From Pontibacter mucosus (GTDB lineage Bacteria; Bacteroidota; Bacteroidia; Cytophagales; Hymenobacteraceae), in contig NZ_QBKI01000002.1 of assembly GCF_003054055.1 (NCBI RefSeq), positions 1-64,000 on the forward strand: 64,000 nucleotides of DNA. The letters are read 5' to 3'. The notes beneath the pieces are model-generated. The model was not told the origin of the DNA. It searched no databases and saw nothing but the letters and a program-made list of their open reading frames with translations. Positions 60,809 to 64,000 of the stretch are shown piece by piece. The position numbers and the translations under genes were made by a program. Every line of letters starts with the position of its first letter. The stretch's first letter is position 1.

Positions 60809-61312
60809 CTATTCATTTACCACCAGCGTGCGCGCCAGGTAGTCGTGCATCATCTGGTGCCTGCGGGAGTTGACCATCAGTACAAAGCCCAGACCGAACG
60901 GCAGCAAAGACAGGATTTTGGTAAAATAACGCAGGTTGGCCTGTGCAAACCCGATAGGTTTGCCACGCAGGTCGGTCACGCGCATGCCCAGCGTATACTT
61001 GCCAATGGTAGCCTGTCTTTGGGAAGATTCCAGAAATGTATAGTAGGCCCAGTGCAATATCGGGAAGAAGGGGTTCAGGAAAACCTCTTTGGCAGCCAGC
61101 AGCAACTCGCTTACATCTATTTTACCAGCCAGCACGGATTCCCAGGAATAAACATGTTGCGGCGCGCTGCTGAAGCCGTATACAACCAAGGTATAAATAA
61201 AGACCAGCAGAGTAGTATCCACCAGAAAGGAAACGAAGCGGGCAGGGAGCGTGCCGTATAAGGCGGAGCGTTTAACCGTGGGTGCGGGCGATAGCGTTAT
61301 CGTGCTTTGCAT
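60809..61312 (-). CDS. RDD-family membrane protein
   Basis: A 167-residue RDD protein: LPARFVSFLVDTTLLVFIYTL contains the family's first Arg-Asp pair region. GKYTLGMRVTDLRGKPIGFAQANLRYFTKILSLLPFGLGFVLMV follows, and RRHQMMHDYLARTLVV forms the conserved cytoplasmic end. Three membrane helices are present. Proposed roles are in ion or compatible-solute movement; none is proven. ATG 61312 is preferred over an upstream in-frame TTG. Confidence 0.87.
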   Translation of the reverse strand: MQSTITLSPAPTVKRSALYGTLPARFVSFLVDTTLLVFIYTLVVYGFSSAPQHVYSWESVLAGKIDVSELLLAAKEVFLNPFFPILHWAYYTFLESSQRQATIGKYTLGMRVTDLRGKPIGFAQANLRYFTKILSLLPFGLGFVLMVNSRRHQMMHDYLARTLVVNE

Positions 61313-61632
61313 GTGCAATAGGGTATAAGGTTCCGAAGGCCTGTTGCAGGGCCTGATGTTCGTCTCTTCACTCCAAACTGGAGGGGCTCCTTTGGTAAGG
61401 TTAGTTACCTTGAGAGATAACTAAGTGTGGCGTAAGTTGAAGTAGTTTAAATATAGATATTTATGATTTACAGAGCAATAGCTTGGATAATATTTATTTA
61501 TATAAACTATCTTGTCAGCAATTTAACTTTTTGCAGTGAGTATAAATTCAAAAAGGTTACAAGAATTTGTGAGCGTACGTATTTAAAGGGTGAATAGCCT
61601 AAACAGCCGGTTTTTCATTAATTTAGCCCGTT
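61313..61632. other. AT-rich divergent spacer, RDD gene / murI
   Basis: 320 bases that must carry both promoters. The part from 61430 on is strongly AT-rich (AAATATAGATATTTATG). TTAATTTAG at 61618-61626 resembles a -7 box but has no matching -33 box. Nothing else is visible. Confidence 0.4.
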
Positions 61633-62448
61633 ATGAAGGAGGAAAAGAGCGAACGACCGATAGGGGTTTTTGACAGTGGAATCGGCGGGCTTACGGTGGC
61701 CCAGGCGATTATAAATGTGCTGCCGCAGGAACGTATTGTATACTTTGGCGATACGGCCCACCTGCCGTACGGCGATAAATCCACAGCAGCCATACAAGCC
61801 TATTCGGTGAAGATATGCGACCTGCTGATCCGGCAGCAGTGTAAGGTAATTCTCATTGCCTGCAACTCGGCCTCGGCAGCGGCCTACGAGCTGGTAAAAG
61901 AGTATGTGGGCAGCAAAGCCAAGGTGCTGAACGTGATAGATCCGATTGTGCAGTATATTGGCCATACGTACCCGGAAAAAACGATTGGCCTGATTGGCAC
62001 GAAGCAAACAGTCAACTCCAACGTGTACCGCAAAAAAGTAGACGCGCTGGATAAAAACATCACCCTCCGGTCGGTGGCGACGCCGCTGCTGGCCGCCATG
62101 ATCGAGGAGGGCTTCTTTAACGACTCTATTTCCGAGAGCGTGATAAACGCTTATCTGTCGGACCCGCAGTTGAAGGGAATGGAGGCGCTTATACTTGGCT
62201 GCACCCACTATCCGCTCATCAAAAAGCAAATTGAGGCCTATTACCAGGGCAGAGTGGATGTGCTGGATGCAAGCCAGATTGTGGCGCAGCACGTGAAGGA
62301 GTACCTGGAGCAGCACGACCTGGCCGCCAGCCAGCGCTCCGGCGACCATACCTTCTACGTTTCTGACTTCACCCGCTCTTTTGAGGAAAGCACCCGCATT
62401 TTCTTTAAACGCAAAGTGCACCTGGAGCATTATCCGCTGTGGGAATGA
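61633..62448 (+). CDS. murI: Glutamate racemase
   Basis: A 271-residue cofactor-independent racemase supplying D-glutamate for peptidoglycan. IGVFDSGIGGLTVAQAI is followed by YFGDTAHLPYGDKS. The first catalytic cysteine is in LIACNSASAAA, the second in LILGCTHYPLIKKQI, and both acid/base partners are in place. The length is normal. It stands alone; an octamer repeat array begins 3 bases after the stop. Confidence 0.96.
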   Translation: MKEEKSERPIGVFDSGIGGLTVAQAIINVLPQERIVYFGDTAHLPYGDKSTAAIQAYSVKICDLLIRQQCKVILIACNSASAAAYELVKEYVGSKAKVLNVIDPIVQYIGHTYPEKTIGLIGTKQTVNSNVYRKKVDALDKNITLRSVATPLLAAMIEEGFFNDSISESVINAYLSDPQLKGMEALILGCTHYPLIKKQIEAYYQGRVDVLDASQIVAQHVKEYLEQHDLAASQRSGDHTFYVSDFTRSFEESTRIFFKRKVHLEHYPLWE

Positions 62449-62450
62449 TG

Positions 62451-62519
62451 GGAGTTTGGGAGTTAGAGAGTTAAAGAGTTAGAGAGTTAGAGAGTTAAAA
62501 AGGTTAGGAGGTAGAGAGT
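62451..62519 (+). repeat. Octamer tandem array (GAGAGTTA)n
   Basis: About eight units of the form RRGAGTTA (GGGAGTTT, GGGAGTTA, GAGAGTTA, AAGAGTTA, GAGAGTTA twice, then degenerate units) directly after murI. A satellite of this kind can change length by slippage. Confidence 0.85.
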
Positions 62520-62545
62520 ATTTAACTCCGGTAATCTATTTCCCG

Positions 62546-63490
62546 CTGTTCCGGACATCCTTGTCCGGAACCAAGGCTGCCGCGGATTTCCAAGTCCGCG
62601 TAGGTCATACTTTTATACTTGTCAGAATCAGGATTTACAGGATTAATGGATTTACAGGATTTTATACTTTGGCTATACTTCGGTATTATACTTTAATTTC
62701 TGGCGCAAGCGTCCGCTTGTGCCTCCCATGAACCGCCGCTTCTCCTTCCGCTGGCGTGGGCTTGCAACCCGTGCCTTACTATGGTGTTGGGTTTTCCCGA
62801 AATGCTTCGGGACAGGGCAACCCAACTGGCTTGAAAAGCCATACTTATACTTTGGCTATACTTTTATACTTGCCGGTTTATACTTTCCTAGTCACTGCTT
62901 CCTTCAACTTGAAGCAAGCTATTCTTTCAAAACACCGCTGTTCCTCTAGTTCCCACAAACCTAACGTTGCATCGCTGACTTTCTGCCCTCCCAGGCCGGG
63001 AGGCCTCGCCTTGGGGGTAGGGGCCCTCGATAAGGGCATCGCGCGGTGTACATTTCCTTTGCTGCCCTTCGGTCGCAATGCCTTTCAGGCACCGGAAATC
63101 TACAAGGCGCTCAACCCAAAGGCTGGGAATCATTCGATAGCCATGGCTAACGGAGCTTCAGCCAAAGTCCCCCTTCGAAGGGGGTAGGGGGATGTAATCG
63201 ACAGCAAATGATTCCCCTCCCCGGAGGGGCTAGGGGTGGGTTTATACTTTGTAGGGACAGGTCGCGACCTGTCCGTGCGAGAACGGAGGCTATGGAATTT
63301 ATACATCAGCCAAAGTAATCACAGACTCCCCTCCTTGGACTACCGAGAACGCGAGTTCGAAGGTAGCGAGCGAAGCTCTGAGGGGCCAGGGGTGGTTGGA
63401 CCCGGTACTACAAAACTCCCTCCCCTGTTCTTAGGGGAGGGCCGGGGTGGGGTTAATACGCAGCCAGCTCTAGTTGGACCCGGCACCACC
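62546..63490 (-). repeat. Composite intergenic repeat, copy D
   Basis: The longest copy. On the + strand: palindromes GTTCCGGACATCCTTGTCCG (about 62548 on) and CGCGGATTTCCAAGTCCGCG (about 62581-62600); a pair of GGATTTACAGGA units (62630-62661). Then TGGCGC with CAAGCGTCCGCTTG, TGGCGT with GGGCTTGCAACCC, a long GTTGGG...CCCAAC hairpin and TGGCTTGAAAAGCCA (62701-62841); the core in reverse (62878-63127) with an extra hairpin; CCCCCTTCGAAGGGGG (63169-63184). Last are GGAGGGGCTAGGGGTGGG, the GGACAGGTCGCGACCTGTCC palindrome (63257-63276) and GGGGTGGTTGGACCCGG units. Confidence 0.86.
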
Positions 63491-63578
63491 ACCCCCTCAA
63501 CCTAAGTATAAATCCAGCCAAACCCGGGAGCTTCCACGTAAAAAGCGTATCTTTATAAGCCAATCAAGACGAACCCTG

Positions 63579-64000
63579 ATGAAGAAGAAGTACCTGACCA
63601 TAGGAGACCTGAAGCGGAACGCCTTTATCGTGGCCGCCGCTGCCTGCATGGGCCTGACCAGCTGCGGACCCAATACCCAGAATGAAGAATGGAAAACCGG
63701 TGACGAGGTGAAAGTGCCGGATGGCATTATCACAGAGCTTACTGAGGAGGCGCCGGACCAGTGGAAAATCACGGACGAGCGCACCACGGCCCCCGGTAAA
63801 AGTATGGCCATCCTGAAGTATAACGACGGCCGTGTGGATACGCTGCAGGGCCTGGAGCTGGAGAGCCAATTGAAGGCGCTGGCTGATAACCAGCAGGTAT
63901 ACCAGCAGGGCGGAGGCTTTGGGATGGGCAATGTGCTGTGGTGGAGCGCGCTGGGCTATATGGCCGGCCGCACCATGGGCCCGCAGGCAGGTTATTACGC
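63579..64000 (+). CDS. Lipoprotein of unknown function, 3' end beyond window
   Basis: An open frame from ATG 63579 to the window end (about 140 codons seen). It begins MKKKYLTIGDLKRN followed by a hydrophobic stretch and lipobox CMGLTSC, so the product is a lipoprotein. The mature part has charged, strand-rich sequence (GDEVKVPDGIITELTEEAPD, AILKYNDGRVDTL). It ends in a Gly/Met/Trp-rich segment (GGGFGMGNVLWWSALGYMAGR), perhaps a glycine-zipper-like region. The family is not recognised. Confidence 0.72.
   Translation, partial: MKKKYLTIGDLKRNAFIVAAAACMGLTSCGPNTQNEEWKTGDEVKVPDGIITELTEEAPDQWKITDERTTAPGKSMAILKYNDGRVDTLQGLELESQLKALADNQQVYQQGGGFGMGNVLWWSALGYMAGRTMGPQAGYY

Overview
The window reads as chromosomal DNA from a moderately GC-rich member of the Bacteroidota, most likely order Cytophagales, family Hymenobacteraceae, and plausibly Pontibacter-like. 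The reasons are Bacteroidota-typical families (BatA, DUF4199, DUF4249, TonB/plug receptors, DAHP synthase-chorismate mutase fusions), few Shine-Dalgarno sites, and AT-rich sequence before starts. The placement is inferred from gene content; the genus is a guess. A striking trait is the very frequent motif AAGTATAA/TTATACTT, found in genes, spacers and terminator arms alike.

Layout. 1-135: 3' end of a 5S rRNA and the rRNA operon terminator. 553-7064: tight operon of BatA, a dihydroorotase homologue that has lost its metal ligands, two DUF4199 membrane proteins and two glycosyltransferases. 7254-14432: exported protein, TonB-dependent receptor, DUF4249 lipoprotein and an MG2/plug-like protein. 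14446-20883: GNAT, NmrA-like protein, purB (opposite strand), an AsmA-like/GT51 transglycosylase with a TTG start, and a BASS-type transporter. 21789-26954 (minus strand): aromatic amino-acid cluster (pheA, aminotransferase, two DAHP synthase-chorismate mutase paralogues) with leader peptides and attenuators. 27104-29859: polyprenol-phosphate glycosyltransferase, protoporphyrinogen oxidase and a HAD phosphatase. 31283-32633: AT-rich two-cassette array with integron attC-like sites. 32648-43269: YqjF-like protein, arginine decarboxylase and ureohydrolase (divergent), argS, glutathione peroxidase lipoprotein, menA, Ca2+-ATPase. 43396-50690: S41 peptidase, TPM protein, TonB receptor, pncA, DEAD-box helicase. 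51051-54944: a 28-residue hydrophobic protein, yebC, a CoA transferase, an unknown protein and phenylalanine 4-monooxygenase with a tyrosine-rich leader. 56028-64000: phosphatase/sulfatase-fold lipoprotein, CotH-like protein, ABC-F, SPW, RDD, murI and a truncated lipoprotein gene.

How the genes work together. The clearest circuit is aromatic amino-acid supply. The pheA operon has a 21-codon leader with a Phe/Tyr run followed by a terminator and a matching antiterminator segment. The phenylalanine hydroxylase gene (Phe to Tyr) has a 47-codon leader with ten tyrosines in its last 22 codons, followed by a strong terminator. A second DAHP synthase-chorismate mutase gene has a homologous leader lacking aromatic codons, and the enzyme has lost key residues.

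Four copies of a composite repeat (about 20.9-21.6, 39.9-40.5, 55.3-55.9 and 62.5-63.5 kb) share one module order. Their hairpins keep pairing while their stem sequences change, pointing to a selected structure. No integrase, transposase or CRISPR array is visible.
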